The notes beneath the pieces were generated by a model that saw only the letters and a list, made by a program, of their open reading frames with translations, did no database searches and had not been told where the DNA came from. This document shows, piece after piece, positions 37,191-46,135 of a stretch of 64,000 nt of DNA. The stretch is from Pseudomonas sivasensis. Lineage in GTDB: Bacteria > Pseudomonadota > Gammaproteobacteria > Pseudomonadales > Pseudomonadaceae. The position numbers and the translations under genes were made by a program. The stretch lies in NCBI RefSeq assembly GCF_013778505.1, contig NZ_JAAOWU010000022.1:24666-88665 (forward strand), given 5' to 3'. How positions within the stretch are numbered: the first letter of the stretch is position 1; every line of letters begins with the position of its first letter.

Positions 37191-37670
37191 TTAAACAATG
37201 CGTTCCAGGCCGACGAATGGGCAGGCTTCGAGCAAATCGCGCAGTGCCCTGCCATCGGGTAGCTGCAGGGCCTCAGGTGCCAATTCGGACAAGGGGTAGA
37301 GCACAAATGCGCGCAGGTGCATCTGGTAGTGCGGCACCTTCAAACGCGGCTCGTCGATCAGGCGATCGCCAAACAGCAAGATGTCCAGGTCAAGCGTGCG
37401 CGGGCCCCACCGTTCAAGGCGTTCGCGGCCCTGGTCATTCTCGATGGCTTGCAGCGCACCCAGCAGGTCCAGGGGCGCCAGGCTGCTGTCCAGGGCGGCG
37501 ACCGCATTGGTGTAGCGCGGTTGGCCCGGGAGCAGGGAGTCACTTTGATAGAAGGCAGAGACGCCGAAGACGGTGGTGTCTGGCAAACGCGCGAGCGCTT
37601 CGACAGCGCTGCGCAATTGTTGCTCCGGGGCAGCGAGGTTACTGCCCATGCCTATGTAGATACGTTCCAC
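37191..37670 (-). CDS. folK: 2-amino-4-hydroxy-6-hydroxymethyldihydropteridine diphosphokinase
   Basis: Pyrophosphorylates hydroxymethyl-dihydropterin ahead of FolP (also in this window). The 159-residue enzyme has YIGMGSNLAAPEQQL at the start, RYTNAVAAL, and the family signature RWGPRTLDLDILLFG. The GTG start at 37670 is inferred: it begins exactly where family similarity starts and is 4 bases after the pcnB stop. A longer frame from 37766 would overlap pcnB by about 90 bases and is not conserved. Confidence 0.95.
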   Translation of the reverse strand: MERIYIGMGSNLAAPEQQLRSAVEALARLPDTTVFGVSAFYQSDSLLPGQPRYTNAVAALDSSLAPLDLLGALQAIENDQGRERLERWGPRTLDLDILLFGDRLIDEPRLKVPHYQMHLRAFVLYPLSELAPEALQLPDGRALRDLLEACPFVGLERIV

Positions 37671-37674
37671 GTGT

Positions 37675-39075
37675 TTATTCGCCAGCGGCGCCCGAGGCAT
37701 CGGCGCTGCGTTTGCGCTTGCTGCCGCTGCGACGACGCTTTTTGGGCCCTTCGCTGGCTCCATCACCTTTGCTGCCGAGGTCGCGGATCATGTCGCGGCG
37801 CTGGCTGTCGTTGGCGTCCTGGTAGTCGGTCCACCATTCGCCCAGGCCGTCGGTCTGCTCGCCGGCACTCTCGCGCAGCAGCAGGAAGTCATAGCCTGCA
37901 CGGAAACGCGGGTTGTCCAGCAGCAGGTCGGCGCGTTTGCCGCTGCGGCGGGGCAGGCGTTCCTGCATGTCCCAGATTTCGCGGATCGGCATGGTGAAGC
38001 GCTTCGGAATAGCGATGCGCTGGCACTGTTCGGTGATCAGTTCGTGCGCGGCTTCCTGCATTGCCGGAATCGGCGGCATGCCACGGTCCTGCAGGCGCAG
38101 TACGCGTTTTGGCAGGGCTGGCCACAACAGGGCGGCAAACAGGAACGCCGGGGTGACCGGTTTGTTCTGCTTGATGCGCAGGTCGGTGTTGATCAACGCT
38201 TCGCTGATCAGCGTGTGCGTATAGGTAGGGTTGTACTCCAGTGCTTCGGCGCTGGCCGGGAACAGTGGGTCGAACAACTCCAAGTCCACGAGCATCTCGA
38301 AGGTGTCGGCGGCGTAGCCCGAGAGGAACAGCTTGAGCACTTCTTCGAACAGACGTGCCGAAGGGATTTCCCGCAGCATTGGTGCCAGTTCCCGAATCGG
38401 CGCGGCGGTGTGTTTTTCGATGCCGAAGTTGAGCTTGGCGGCAAAACGCACGGCCCGCAGCATGCGCACCGGGTCTTCCTGATAGCGCTGTGTTGGGTCG
38501 CCGATGAGGCGAATCAGGTTGTTGCGGATGTCGTGTACGCCGTTGGCGTAATCGAGGATGCGCTCGCTGACCGGGTCGTAATAGAGGGCATTGATGGTGA
38601 AGTCGCGGCGTTGCGCGTCTTCTTCAAGAGTGCCATAGACGTTGTCGCGCAGAATGCGCCCGCTCTCGTTGCGGGAAGACTGATTGGTATCTTCCTCTTC
38701 ATCGTTTTGCGGATGACCGGCGCGGAATGTCGCGACTTCAATGATTTCGCGACCAAAGTGGATGTGCACCAACTTGAAACGCCGACCGATGATGCGCGCA
38801 TTGCGAAACTCGGCGCGGACCTGCTCGGGCGTGGCGCTGGTGGCGACGTCGAAGTCCTTGGGCGTGATATTGAGCAGCATGTCGCGTACGCACCCACCCA
38901 CCAGATAAGCCTGGTAGCCGGCGTTCTGCAAACGTTCGACGATGTTCACCGCATAACGGCTGAATTGAGCGCGCTGCAATGAATGCTGATTGCTGTTAAG
39001 CACTTCAGGCGTGCTGCGAATGTGTTGCGTACGACGCAAGGGAGAACGGAATGACTGGAACAACTTCTTCAGCAT
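37675..39075 (-). CDS. pcnB: Poly(A) polymerase I
   Basis: Adds 3' poly(A) tails that mark RNAs for decay. The 466-residue class II nucleotidyltransferase has YLVGGCVRDMLL, the catalytic DFDVAT, RRDFTINAL and GDPTQRYQEDPVRMLRAVRFAAKL, and a highly basic tail (KKRRRSGSKRKR). The ATG giving MLKKLFQSF is chosen; a GTG three codons earlier is possible. A TAGAAT -10-like hexamer lies upstream at 39138-39143. Head of the pcnB-folK pair. Confidence 0.96.
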   Translation of the reverse strand: MLKKLFQSFRSPLRRTQHIRSTPEVLNSNQHSLQRAQFSRYAVNIVERLQNAGYQAYLVGGCVRDMLLNITPKDFDVATSATPEQVRAEFRNARIIGRRFKLVHIHFGREIIEVATFRAGHPQNDEEEDTNQSSRNESGRILRDNVYGTLEEDAQRRDFTINALYYDPVSERILDYANGVHDIRNNLIRLIGDPTQRYQEDPVRMLRAVRFAAKLNFGIEKHTAAPIRELAPMLREIPSARLFEEVLKLFLSGYAADTFEMLVDLELFDPLFPASAEALEYNPTYTHTLISEALINTDLRIKQNKPVTPAFLFAALLWPALPKRVLRLQDRGMPPIPAMQEAAHELITEQCQRIAIPKRFTMPIREIWDMQERLPRRSGKRADLLLDNPRFRAGYDFLLLRESAGEQTDGLGEWWTDYQDANDSQRRDMIRDLGSKGDGASEGPKKRRRSGSKRKRSADASGAAGE

Positions 39076-39216
39076 GGGATGCACTGTTTGAAGGAATGTT
39101 CGGCCATAACGAAGAATGACCGCATGATGGGTCGGGATTCTAGCATTTAGTCAGGGGATGGTGTAGGAACAAGCTACAGGCATTGCGCCGCAAGCCTTTG
39201 AGCACCAAATTCCAGA

Positions 39217-39242
39217 AACTACAAGGGGAGCCGAAGCTCCCC
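39217..39242 (-). terminator. Terminator of crcZ
   Basis: On the minus strand GGGGAGC-TTCG-GCTCCCC, a UUCG-capped hairpin, is followed by TTGTAGTTT. Confidence 0.8.
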
Positions 39243-39582
39243 CAGAAGTAGTTGCGTGCTCTATTTTTATTATTGGTTGCGGGCTTCTTGTTTTTGTTGA
39301 TCGCCCTCGCCACGAAGCTTCACCTTCATGACACTCCCAATCGGGAGTCAAGAGCAAACGGATTGCTTTGGTCGCTGTGTTGCTGATCTATGATCCAACC
39401 AGTTCAGGCTCTGCCTTAGGGCAGTTTTTATTGTTCTCGGCCTGGTTGCGGGGCAAGCCCCAAATGCAACGCCTCTCCAAAAGAATCAGTTAGCTGCGCC
39501 TCCGCCGTGTTGTTTTTATTATGCGTGAGTCGATTCGTCTTATTTTTATTGTCTTGTACAAAGCTTGTTATTGTTTTTGTAC
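39217..39582 (-). ncRNA. crcZ: Small RNA CrcZ (Hfq/Crc antagonist)
   Basis: Regulatory RNA that sequesters Hfq/Crc and so relieves carbon catabolite repression. Evidence is position (directly downstream of cbrB, as in all pseudomonads), a -24/-12 promoter 9 bases before the predicted 5' end, a terminator about 366 bases on, and six A-rich motifs of the AANAANAA type on the minus strand at about 39564-39580, 39539-39553, 39509-39523, 39423-39435, 39284-39299 and 39261-39276. Known CrcZ RNAs are about 370-410 bases. The 5' end is inferred from the promoter; the 3' end from the hairpin. Confidence 0.92.
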
Positions 39583-39590
39583 TAAGCATA

Positions 39591-39608
39591 TAGCAGGGTG
39601 CGTGCCAA
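39591..39608 (-). promoter_or_regulatory. Sigma-54 promoter of crcZ
   Basis: The minus strand reads TTGGCACGCACCCTGCTA: -24 TTGGCACG and -12 CTGCTA with GG and GC 10 bases apart. This is the RpoN promoter through which CbrB activates crcZ. Confidence 0.88.
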
Positions 39609-39666
39609 CTTTTGCAGTGCCTAGTAAAACCGGGGGGTTGAGGGGTTTTCGGGTTTTTGACGGACC

Positions 39667-39706
39667 AAAAAAAGCCGGGGCTTCGTTACCGTAAGCCCCG
39701 GCTTTT
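39667..39706 (-). terminator. Terminator of cbrB
   Basis: AAAAGCCGGGGCTT and AAGCCCCGGCTTTT form a 14-bp stem with seven T at the 3' end on the minus strand, about 67 bases after the cbrB stop. It separates the cbrAB transcript from crcZ. Confidence 0.9.
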
Positions 39707-39756
39707 GTTACGCAAAAAATCAGCGGTAACAGTTTTTTCACATCATTGGGTGTTAC
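39706..39756 (-). promoter_or_regulatory. CbrB operator (TGTTAC-N14-GTAACA) upstream of crcZ
   Basis: TGTTAC (39706-39711) and GTAACA (39726-39731) are separated by exactly 14 bases, the spacing I know for the CbrB recognition site at crcZ. A further TGTTAC half-site lies at 39751-39756, and TTACCGTAA occurs in the loop of the adjacent terminator. The operator is about 100-120 bases upstream of the crcZ -24 element, a normal enhancer distance. Confidence 0.82.
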
Positions 39757-39772
39757 CTAAGGGGGCGCACCC

Positions 39773-41203
39773 TCAGCTTTCGCTGGCCACACCGGTCTTG
39801 CGTCGTGGAATACCCAGGCGCTGGCGCCGTTCCCACAGGCATTTACGGCTCACGCCCAGTTTGCGTGCCAGTTCGGTCTCGGTCATGTGGTCCTGATGCT
39901 CAAGGACGAAATGCTGGAAGTAGTCTTCCAGTGACAAATCTTCCGTCGGCTCATGGCTGGTATTGCTACCGCCGCCCGGTGTCGGGGCGAGGCCGATGAA
40001 GTCGTCATCCTCCAAGTCACTGAGTTCAATATCGATACCCAGCAGCTCGGCGGAAATTTCTGGGCTCTCCGACAGGATCACCGCGCGCTCCACCGCATTC
40101 TCCAGCTCCCGCACGTTACCCGGCCACGAGTAATGCCGAATCGCTTGCTCGGCGTCCGGCGCGAACTTGAGGTCGGTACGGTTGATGCGCGCACTCTGGC
40201 GCAGCAGGAACGCACTGGCTATCTCGTTGACGTCGGCGCCACGCTCACGCAGGGCCGGCAATTTGAGCGCGATCACATGCAGGCGGTAGTACAAGTCTTC
40301 ACGAAACTGACCGATCTTGGCCAGGCTCTTCAGGTCTCGGTGCGTGGCTGCGATCAGGCGCACATCGACCTTCTGCGATTGCACCGAACCTACCCGGCGA
40401 ATCTCGCCTTCCTGCAACACGCGCAGTAATCGCGCTTGTGCTTCCAGCGGCAGTTCGCCGATCTCATCGAGGAACAGCGTGCCACCGTCCGCCGCTTCCA
40501 CCAGGCCCGCGCGTCCGGCGCTGGCGCCAGTGAACGCGCCTTTTTCGTGGCCGAACAATTCGGATTCGATCAGGGATTCGGGGATCGCCGCACAGTTCAC
40601 CGAGATCATCGGTGCTTTGGCGCGCTTGGAGAGGTTGTGCAGGGCGCGGGCCACCAGCTCCTTACCGGTGCCTGACTCGCCCTGGATCAATACATTGGAG
40701 TCCGTAGGTGCCACTTTGCGAATCTTGCTGTACAGGTCCTGCATCGGTGGGCAGGAGCCGATGATGCCGATTTCCCCATTGCTGTTGTCGACGCCCGGTT
40801 TGTCGGCGGCTTTGCTGGCGGGGCGCTGCTCGGCCGGCGCGCTGCTGGCCGACTGACGGTCACGCAGGATGCGCGCGACGGCCTGGAGCATTTCATCGTG
40901 GTCGAAGGGTTTGGCGATGTAGTCCACCGCGCCCATCTTCATGGAGTCCACCGCAGAGCGCAGGCTCGCGTAGCTGGTCATGATCAGCACTGGGGTGCCC
41001 TGGCCAAGCTTGATCAGCTCGGTGCCCGGTGCGCCAGGCAGGCGCAGGTCACTGACAATCAGGTCGAACGTGGGAATGCTGAAACGCTCTTGTGCTTCCT
41101 GCACCGAGCCGGCTTCGCTGACTTGGTACTGGTTACGTTCAAGCAGGCGACGCAAGGCAGAGCGGATAATGGTTTCGTCTTCGACGATCAAAATGTGCGG
41201 CAT
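39773..41203 (-). CDS. cbrB: Two-component response regulator CbrB (NtrC family)
   Basis: Sigma-54-dependent activator of carbon/nitrogen use genes and of crcZ. The 476-residue protein has a receiver domain (phospho-acceptor D52 in VSDLRLPG), a central AAA+ domain with Walker A GESGTGKE, the sigma-54-contact motif GAFTGA and Walker B GGTLFLDEIGEL, and a C-terminal Fis-type helix-turn-helix (TETELARKLGVSRKCLWERRQRLG). It follows cbrA by 22 bases. Its operator and target crcZ lie immediately downstream. Confidence 0.97.
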   Translation of the reverse strand: MPHILIVEDETIIRSALRRLLERNQYQVSEAGSVQEAQERFSIPTFDLIVSDLRLPGAPGTELIKLGQGTPVLIMTSYASLRSAVDSMKMGAVDYIAKPFDHDEMLQAVARILRDRQSASSAPAEQRPASKAADKPGVDNSNGEIGIIGSCPPMQDLYSKIRKVAPTDSNVLIQGESGTGKELVARALHNLSKRAKAPMISVNCAAIPESLIESELFGHEKGAFTGASAGRAGLVEAADGGTLFLDEIGELPLEAQARLLRVLQEGEIRRVGSVQSQKVDVRLIAATHRDLKSLAKIGQFREDLYYRLHVIALKLPALRERGADVNEIASAFLLRQSARINRTDLKFAPDAEQAIRHYSWPGNVRELENAVERAVILSESPEISAELLGIDIELSDLEDDDFIGLAPTPGGGSNTSHEPTEDLSLEDYFQHFVLEHQDHMTETELARKLGVSRKCLWERRQRLGIPRRKTGVASES

Positions 41204-41225
41204 TGATTCAATTCTCTCGACGGTC

Positions 41226-44174
41226 TCAGTTCACAGCGGACGTCGCTTCGACATGACGCGGCAAGGTCACCCGAATACGGGTGCCGCGTTGGCTTTCGGT
41301 GTCAGCCGGGCTGTCGATGGTGATTTGTCCATAATGCTCTTCAACGATGGAATAGACCAGTGCAAGGCCCAGACCTGTACCTTCACCTGGATCCTTGGTG
41401 GTGAAGAAGGGTTCGAACAATCTATCCATGATGTTCTGTGGAATACCGCTACCTTCATCTTCGACGATCAGATCGACCGTATGTTCGAAAGCCTCGGTCT
41501 TGACGCGTACCGCACCACCGGCCGGCGTCGCGTCGCGGGAGTTGGACAGCAAGTTGATCAGTACTTGGGCCAGGCGTTGTGAGTCACCATCGACCCAATG
41601 GTCGGGGTCGCACAGATTGAAAAACTGCACCTCGAAATTGCGCCGGTTCAAGGCGAGCAACCCAATGGCGTCCTGCGCCACTTCGGCCAGGCAGACCGCT
41701 TCGTCCTGATTCTGATGGGCGCCCGCATGGGCAAAGCTCATCAATGACTGCACGATTCGCGATACGCGCTTGGTCTGTTCGAGAATTTGCCCGCTGATCT
41801 CGGTAATTTCCCCGTCCTCTTCACGCTCTTCCCGCAGGTTTTGCGCAAGACAGGCGATACCGGTGATCGGGTTGCCAATTTCGTGGGCCACCCCCGCCGC
41901 TAGACGCCCGATACTGGCCAGGCGCTCGGAGTGCACCAGCTTGTCTTCGAGCATCTGGGTTTCGGTCAGGTCTTCCACCAACAGCACCAAGCCGCTGTTA
42001 CCGGGGGCCAGTGGCTCATCGATGGCCGCTTTGTGCAGGTTGAGCCAACGGGTCTGACCGTCGAGGGCCAAGTGCTGCTTGTGCAAGTGTTCGTCGGGCA
42101 GGTTGATAAAGCCCTGCAGCAATTCTTTCCACGGATCGCCGAGTGTGTTGAGGCGCGAACCCACCACGCGTTGCGCGGCGATACCGGTGAGTTCTTCCAT
42201 GGCCTTGTTCCACATCAGGATCTCCTGATCCTTGGCCAGGGAGCATACGCCCATGGGCAACTCTTGCAGCGTCTGGCGATGGTAGCGGCGCAGGGCATCA
42301 AGCTCGGCGGCAAGGCCGGTGAGGCGGGAGTGGTAATCCTCCAGCCGGCTCTCGATGAAATGGATGTCTTCGGTGACGTAGTTTTCGCCACCGGCTTTAT
42401 AGGGCAAAAACGTCTCTACCATGTCCTGGGACACGCTGGGGCCCATCAGGCCAGACAGGTTCGCCTCAATGCGGTCACGCAGACGGCGTAGCGCATACGG
42501 TCGGCGCTCGTCGAACGGCAAGTAGAGGTCGCGCAGCGCCTGCTCGACTTCCTTTTGCGCGGCCTTGGCACCCAGGGGCTTGGCCAGTTGGGTGGCGAAC
42601 TCCTGGGGCGAGGCCGCGTGCAGTTCGCGGCGTTGCGGGCGACGTACGTTATCCACCGCACAAGCCTCGGCGGCGCTGGTTTCTTCTGGGCTGACATTGG
42701 TGAACAGTGAGATCAGGGTAAACATCAGGACGTTGGCGGCCAAAGAAGCAATCGCGGCCATGTGCCAACTGGTGTCGTCCAACACGTAAATCATGTTTAG
42801 CAGCGGGATGTAGAAGCCCTGCAGGTTGCCGACCAGCGGTAACAGCATGGTGACGATCCACACCAGGATCCCGGCGAGCAGACCCGCGATAAAACCTCGG
42901 CGATTGGCCGTCGGCCAGTACAGCACCGACAGTACCCCCGGCAGGAACTGCAAGGTGGCGACAAACGCGACGATACCCAGGTTGGCCAGGTCTTGCCCGG
43001 CGCCGAGCAGCAGGTAGAAACAGTAACCGGCCATGATGATTGCGACGATCAGCGCGCGGCGGGTCCACTTCAGCCAGCGGTAGATATTGCCTTCGGCCGG
43101 TGGCTGGTACAGCGGCAGCACCAGGTGATTGAGGGCCATGCCCGATAGAGCCAGCGTCGTGACGATAATCAGCCCGCTGGCAGCAGACAAACCGCCGACG
43201 TAAGCCAGCAGCGCCAACGCCGGGCTATTGGCGGCGATACCGATACCCAGGGTGAAATACTCCGGGTTGGTGGTGGCCCCCAGTTTCAGGCCGGCCCACA
43301 GGATCAGCGGCACCGCGAGGCTCATCAACAGCAGGAACAGCGGCAAGCCCCAGCTGGCGCTTACCAGCGAGCGCGGGTTGAGGTTCTCGGTAAAGGTCAT
43401 GTGATACATGTGCGGCATTACGATCGCCGAGGCGAAGAACACCAGCAACAGCGTGCGCCATGGACCTTCCTGCAACGGAGTGTGCAGGGCGGCGAGGGCG
43501 GTCTGGTTTTGCAGCAGCCACAGTTCCAGCTGTTGAGGGCCGTCGAACACACCATACAGCGCATAGAGGCCGACGCCGCCGATGGCGATCAGCTTGATCA
43601 CCGACTCGAAAGCAATCGCAAACACCAGGCCTTCGTGTTTCTCGCGGGTGGCGATATGGCGCGAGCCGAAAAAGATGGTGAACAGGGAGATCAGTGCACA
43701 GAACGCCAGAGCCACCCGATGCTGTACCGGCTCACGGGTGAGGATACTGATGGAGTCGGCCACGGCCTGGATTTGCAGAGCCAGCAGAGGCAGCACGCCG
43801 ATCAACATGAATACCGTGGTCAATGCCCCGGCCCATGTGCTGCGGAAGCGGAAGGCGAACAGGTCGGCCAGGGACGACAGCTGATAGGTGCGGGTGATTT
43901 TGAGGATCGGGTACAGCAATACCGGCGCCAGCAGAAACGCGCCGGATACTCCCAGATAACTGGAGAGAAAGCCGTAACCGTACTGATAGGCCAGGCCCAC
44001 GGTGCCATAGAACGCCCAGGCGCTGGCGTATACGCCCAGGGACAAGGTGTAGGTCAACGGATGGCGAATGATCGCCCGCGGAATCATTCCGCGCTCACTG
44101 ATCCAGGCAACCCCGAACAGCGCGGCCAGGTAGGCGGCGCTGATCAGCAGCATCTGAGTGAGGCTAAAGCTCAT
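41226..44174 (-). CDS. cbrA: Sensor histidine kinase CbrA with SLC5-type transporter domain
   Basis: Membrane sensor kinase of the CbrAB system. The protein is 982 residues from MSFSLTQ (984 if the ATG at 44180 is used). The first half is a sodium/solute symporter-like (SLC5) domain with about 12-13 membrane helices, followed by a coiled linker, a PAS domain (about residues 620-730), HisKA with the phospho-His (764) in GVAHEIGNPITG, and an ATPase domain with DEGSGIP and GTGLGLALV. Histidine transport by the SLC5 part is known in relatives. Its start lies inside the end of cbrX and has no good ribosome binding site, indicating coupled translation. Confidence 0.97.
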   Translation of the reverse strand: MSFSLTQMLLISAAYLAALFGVAWISERGMIPRAIIRHPLTYTLSLGVYASAWAFYGTVGLAYQYGYGFLSSYLGVSGAFLLAPVLLYPILKITRTYQLSSLADLFAFRFRSTWAGALTTVFMLIGVLPLLALQIQAVADSISILTREPVQHRVALAFCALISLFTIFFGSRHIATREKHEGLVFAIAFESVIKLIAIGGVGLYALYGVFDGPQQLELWLLQNQTALAALHTPLQEGPWRTLLLVFFASAIVMPHMYHMTFTENLNPRSLVSASWGLPLFLLLMSLAVPLILWAGLKLGATTNPEYFTLGIGIAANSPALALLAYVGGLSAASGLIIVTTLALSGMALNHLVLPLYQPPAEGNIYRWLKWTRRALIVAIIMAGYCFYLLLGAGQDLANLGIVAFVATLQFLPGVLSVLYWPTANRRGFIAGLLAGILVWIVTMLLPLVGNLQGFYIPLLNMIYVLDDTSWHMAAIASLAANVLMFTLISLFTNVSPEETSAAEACAVDNVRRPQRRELHAASPQEFATQLAKPLGAKAAQKEVEQALRDLYLPFDERRPYALRRLRDRIEANLSGLMGPSVSQDMVETFLPYKAGGENYVTEDIHFIESRLEDYHSRLTGLAAELDALRRYHRQTLQELPMGVCSLAKDQEILMWNKAMEELTGIAAQRVVGSRLNTLGDPWKELLQGFINLPDEHLHKQHLALDGQTRWLNLHKAAIDEPLAPGNSGLVLLVEDLTETQMLEDKLVHSERLASIGRLAAGVAHEIGNPITGIACLAQNLREEREEDGEITEISGQILEQTKRVSRIVQSLMSFAHAGAHQNQDEAVCLAEVAQDAIGLLALNRRNFEVQFFNLCDPDHWVDGDSQRLAQVLINLLSNSRDATPAGGAVRVKTEAFEHTVDLIVEDEGSGIPQNIMDRLFEPFFTTKDPGEGTGLGLALVYSIVEEHYGQITIDSPADTESQRGTRIRVTLPRHVEATSAVN

Positions 44175-44340
44175 CGGCATCTTTTTGGCTCTGCAGGATG
44201 AAGGTCACGACGATCAGGATCAGCCACAGCAGATAAGGGCGATACCAAGCGCCCGTGGCATCGATCCACCAATCCATGATGGCGGGAGAAAACAGGTAGA
44301 TCCCGACGACCAACAGCAGGACCAATCGATAGATGTACAT
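44164..44340 (-). CDS. cbrX: Small membrane protein CbrX
   Basis: A 58-codon gene immediately upstream of cbrA, overlapping its start by 11 bases. The protein (starting MYIYRLVLLLVVGIYLF, ending QSQKDADEL) has two hydrophobic helices, about residues 5-22 and 36-50, joined by a Trp-rich loop DWWIDATGAWYRPY. AGAGG stands 5 bases before the ATG. A small gene in this position, called cbrX, is described in P. putida as part of the cbrAB operon; size, overlap and topology fit. Its role may be to couple translation of cbrA or to assist the transporter domain. Confidence 0.85.
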   Translation of the reverse strand: MYIYRLVLLLVVGIYLFSPAIMDWWIDATGAWYRPYLLWLILIVVTFILQSQKDADEL

Positions 44341-44402
44341 GTTGGCCTCTGATTAGAAAACTGCGGCGATGGTAACGGATGCTTGGCAAGCTGCAAGCGC
44401 CG

Positions 44403-45290
44403 TCAGTTCAATTGCGCTTCGGCCAGGGTGAGTGTGCGCGGGATCTGTGTGGCATCCCAGTGCCGAATGCCCCAATCCAGCAGTTCCCTAGGGCTGGCGT
44501 GAAGCAATTCGCTGCCGGGTTGTTGGCCAAGGGCGCGTAGTGCTCTCAATAGCAAAGGCGTGGCCTGGTCGGGCGTCAACGGCGGCGAACGGTAAGACTT
44601 GCCCAGTTTGTTACCGTCCGGCTGGATGATCAGGGGCACGTGCAGGTAGCGCGGTTGGCGTAGGCCCAGCAGTTCTTGCAGATACAGTTGGCGCGGGGTG
44701 GAGTCGAGCAAATCGGCACCCCGCACGATATCGGTAACACCTTGCCAGGCGTCATCCAGGACCACGGCCAGTTGATAGGCATAAAGGCCGTCGCGGCGTC
44801 GGATGACGAAATCGCCTGCTTCGCGCCCCAGGTGTTGTCGGAACTCACCCTGCACACGGTCAGTAAAGTGGTACGAAAGCTCAGGTACACGTAAGCGGAT
44901 GGCTGCATCTTGCTGCTCGTGACCGGCGTTGCGGCACAAGCCTGGGTAAATCCCATTGTAGGGTTCCAGTTGCTTGCGTGAGCAGGTGCAGGCGTAGGCC
45001 AGGCCGTGGTTGAACATGTCGTTCAGCACTTTGGCGTAGGCCTCGTGCCGCTCGCTTTGTCGGACCAGTTCGCCGTCCCACTCAAAGCCATAGCTTTCCA
45101 GGGCATGCAGGATCGCCGCCTGTGCACCGGGCTCTTCGCGGGGTGGGTCGAGGTCTTCCATGCGCATCAGCCAGCGGCCGTGGTTGGCGCGGGCATCTAG
45201 GTAGGAGGCGAGGGCGGCGACCAGGGAGCCGAAGTGCAAATGGCCGCTGGGCGTGGGGGCGAATCGCCCGATATAGGTAGAGGCTGTCAT
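44403..45290 (-). CDS. gluQ: Glutamyl-Q tRNA(Asp) synthetase
   Basis: Attaches glutamate to the queuosine base of tRNA-Asp. The 295-residue protein is a truncated GluRS lacking the anticodon-binding domain: HIGH-type motif PTPSGHLHFGSL, the zinc-binding cysteines in YACTCSRKQLEPYNGIYPGLCR and a KMSKS-like KLGKS. In pseudomonads it usually lies next to dksA, as here (83 bases between them with the dksA terminator). Confidence 0.95.
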   Translation of the reverse strand: MTASTYIGRFAPTPSGHLHFGSLVAALASYLDARANHGRWLMRMEDLDPPREEPGAQAAILHALESYGFEWDGELVRQSERHEAYAKVLNDMFNHGLAYACTCSRKQLEPYNGIYPGLCRNAGHEQQDAAIRLRVPELSYHFTDRVQGEFRQHLGREAGDFVIRRRDGLYAYQLAVVLDDAWQGVTDIVRGADLLDSTPRQLYLQELLGLRQPRYLHVPLIIQPDGNKLGKSYRSPPLTPDQATPLLLRALRALGQQPGSELLHASPRELLDWGIRHWDATQIPRTLTLAEAQLN

Positions 45291-45329
45291 GGGCCGGATA
45301 CTACTGGAAAATCGGTAAACGCCAGAAAC

Positions 45330-45355
45330 AAAAATGGAGCGTTTACACGCTCCAT
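45330..45355 (-). terminator. Terminator of dksA
   Basis: Minus strand ATGGAGCGT-N4-ACGCTCCAT followed by TTTTT, 18 bases after the dksA stop. Confidence 0.92.
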
Positions 45356-45373
45356 TCGTTCAGCTCGACAGGA

Positions 45374-45817
45374 TTACTTGCCGACCTGTTTTTCCTTGAT
45401 TTCAGCCAAGGTCTTGCAGTCTACGCACAGGTCCGCGGTTGGGCGGGCTTCCAGGCGGCGAATACCGATCTCGACCCCGCAGTTTTCGCACCAGCCGTAC
45501 TCTTCGTCTTTGATCAGTTGCAGTGTCTTGTCGATCTTCTTGATCAACTTGCGCTCGCGATCACGGGCGCGCAGTTCAAGGGCGAACTCTTCTTCCTGGC
45601 TGGCACGGTCGGCCGGGTCAGGGAAGTTGGCTGCTTCGTCCTTCATATGGTCAACGGTACGGTCGACCTCCTGCATCAAGTCCTGTTTCCACTTGCTCAG
45701 GATCTTGGTGAAGTGCTCGCGCATGGGCTCGCCCATGTACTCCTCACCTTTCTTCTCTACGTAAGGTTCGAAGCCATTGAGGCCTTGAGTCTGCTGTTGC
45801 TTTGCTTGGGTGGACAT
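45374..45817 (-). CDS. dksA: RNA polymerase-binding transcription factor DksA
   Basis: Acts with ppGpp in the RNA polymerase secondary channel, inhibiting rRNA promoters such as those at the right edge of this window. The 147-residue protein has the long coiled coil with the acidic tip DPADRASQEEE and a classic four-cysteine zinc finger (CENC-x17-CVDC). The ATG giving MSTQAKQQQ is the family start, with a GAGGCGG-type Shine-Dalgarno; the six-codon longer frame is not conserved. Confidence 0.96.
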   Translation of the reverse strand: MSTQAKQQQTQGLNGFEPYVEKKGEEYMGEPMREHFTKILSKWKQDLMQEVDRTVDHMKDEAANFPDPADRASQEEEFALELRARDRERKLIKKIDKTLQLIKDEEYGWCENCGVEIGIRRLEARPTADLCVDCKTLAEIKEKQVGK

Positions 45818-46135
45818 GAATAGACCGCCTCTCACTCTTCTAATCCATTGCGCAGGATTGCAACGTCACCGACACCTGCCGGCCCTGCGGCTGCAAGCGG
45901 GCGAACTTACCAGATAGATTCGGGGTGCGCCACTCCCGGTTGTCGAGCCTGTCGCGTCGGGGTTGCAAACTGCAGAGGCCCGTCGTGGCTGGGTATGTTT
46001 CGGCTCGAATGTTGATTTTAGTCGTTTTGCGCGCGCTTGCCCGCACCACACAGGTGGCCGGGCAGGCAATAGAACATGTTTTACCGCGCGGGTTCGGTAG
46101 AATCCCGATTTTATCCTCACCGTTAAGGAAGGCTA
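45818..46135. other. dksA / aminotransferase divergent intergenic region
   Basis: This 318-base gap must hold the promoters of both divergent genes. On the + side a TAGAAT -10-like hexamer lies at 46098-46103, 32 bases before the aminotransferase ATG, with only weak -35 candidates; AAGGAAGG precedes the ATG. I see no gene or further repeat. Confidence 0.45.

Larger units (their letters stand above)
39076..39772. other. pcnB-cbrB intergenic region
   Basis: About 700 bases with no protein gene. From right to left it holds the CbrB operator and cbrB terminator, the sigma-54 promoter of crcZ, the crcZ RNA and its terminator, and the pcnB promoter region. Short open frames here are chance frames crossing the A-rich RNA motifs. 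Confidence 0.85.

Noticed and set aside
39151..39950. Small open frames between pcnB and cbrB and at the cbrB end
   Set aside because: They cross crcZ, its promoter and terminators or run antisense to cbrB; the region is explained by non-coding elements.
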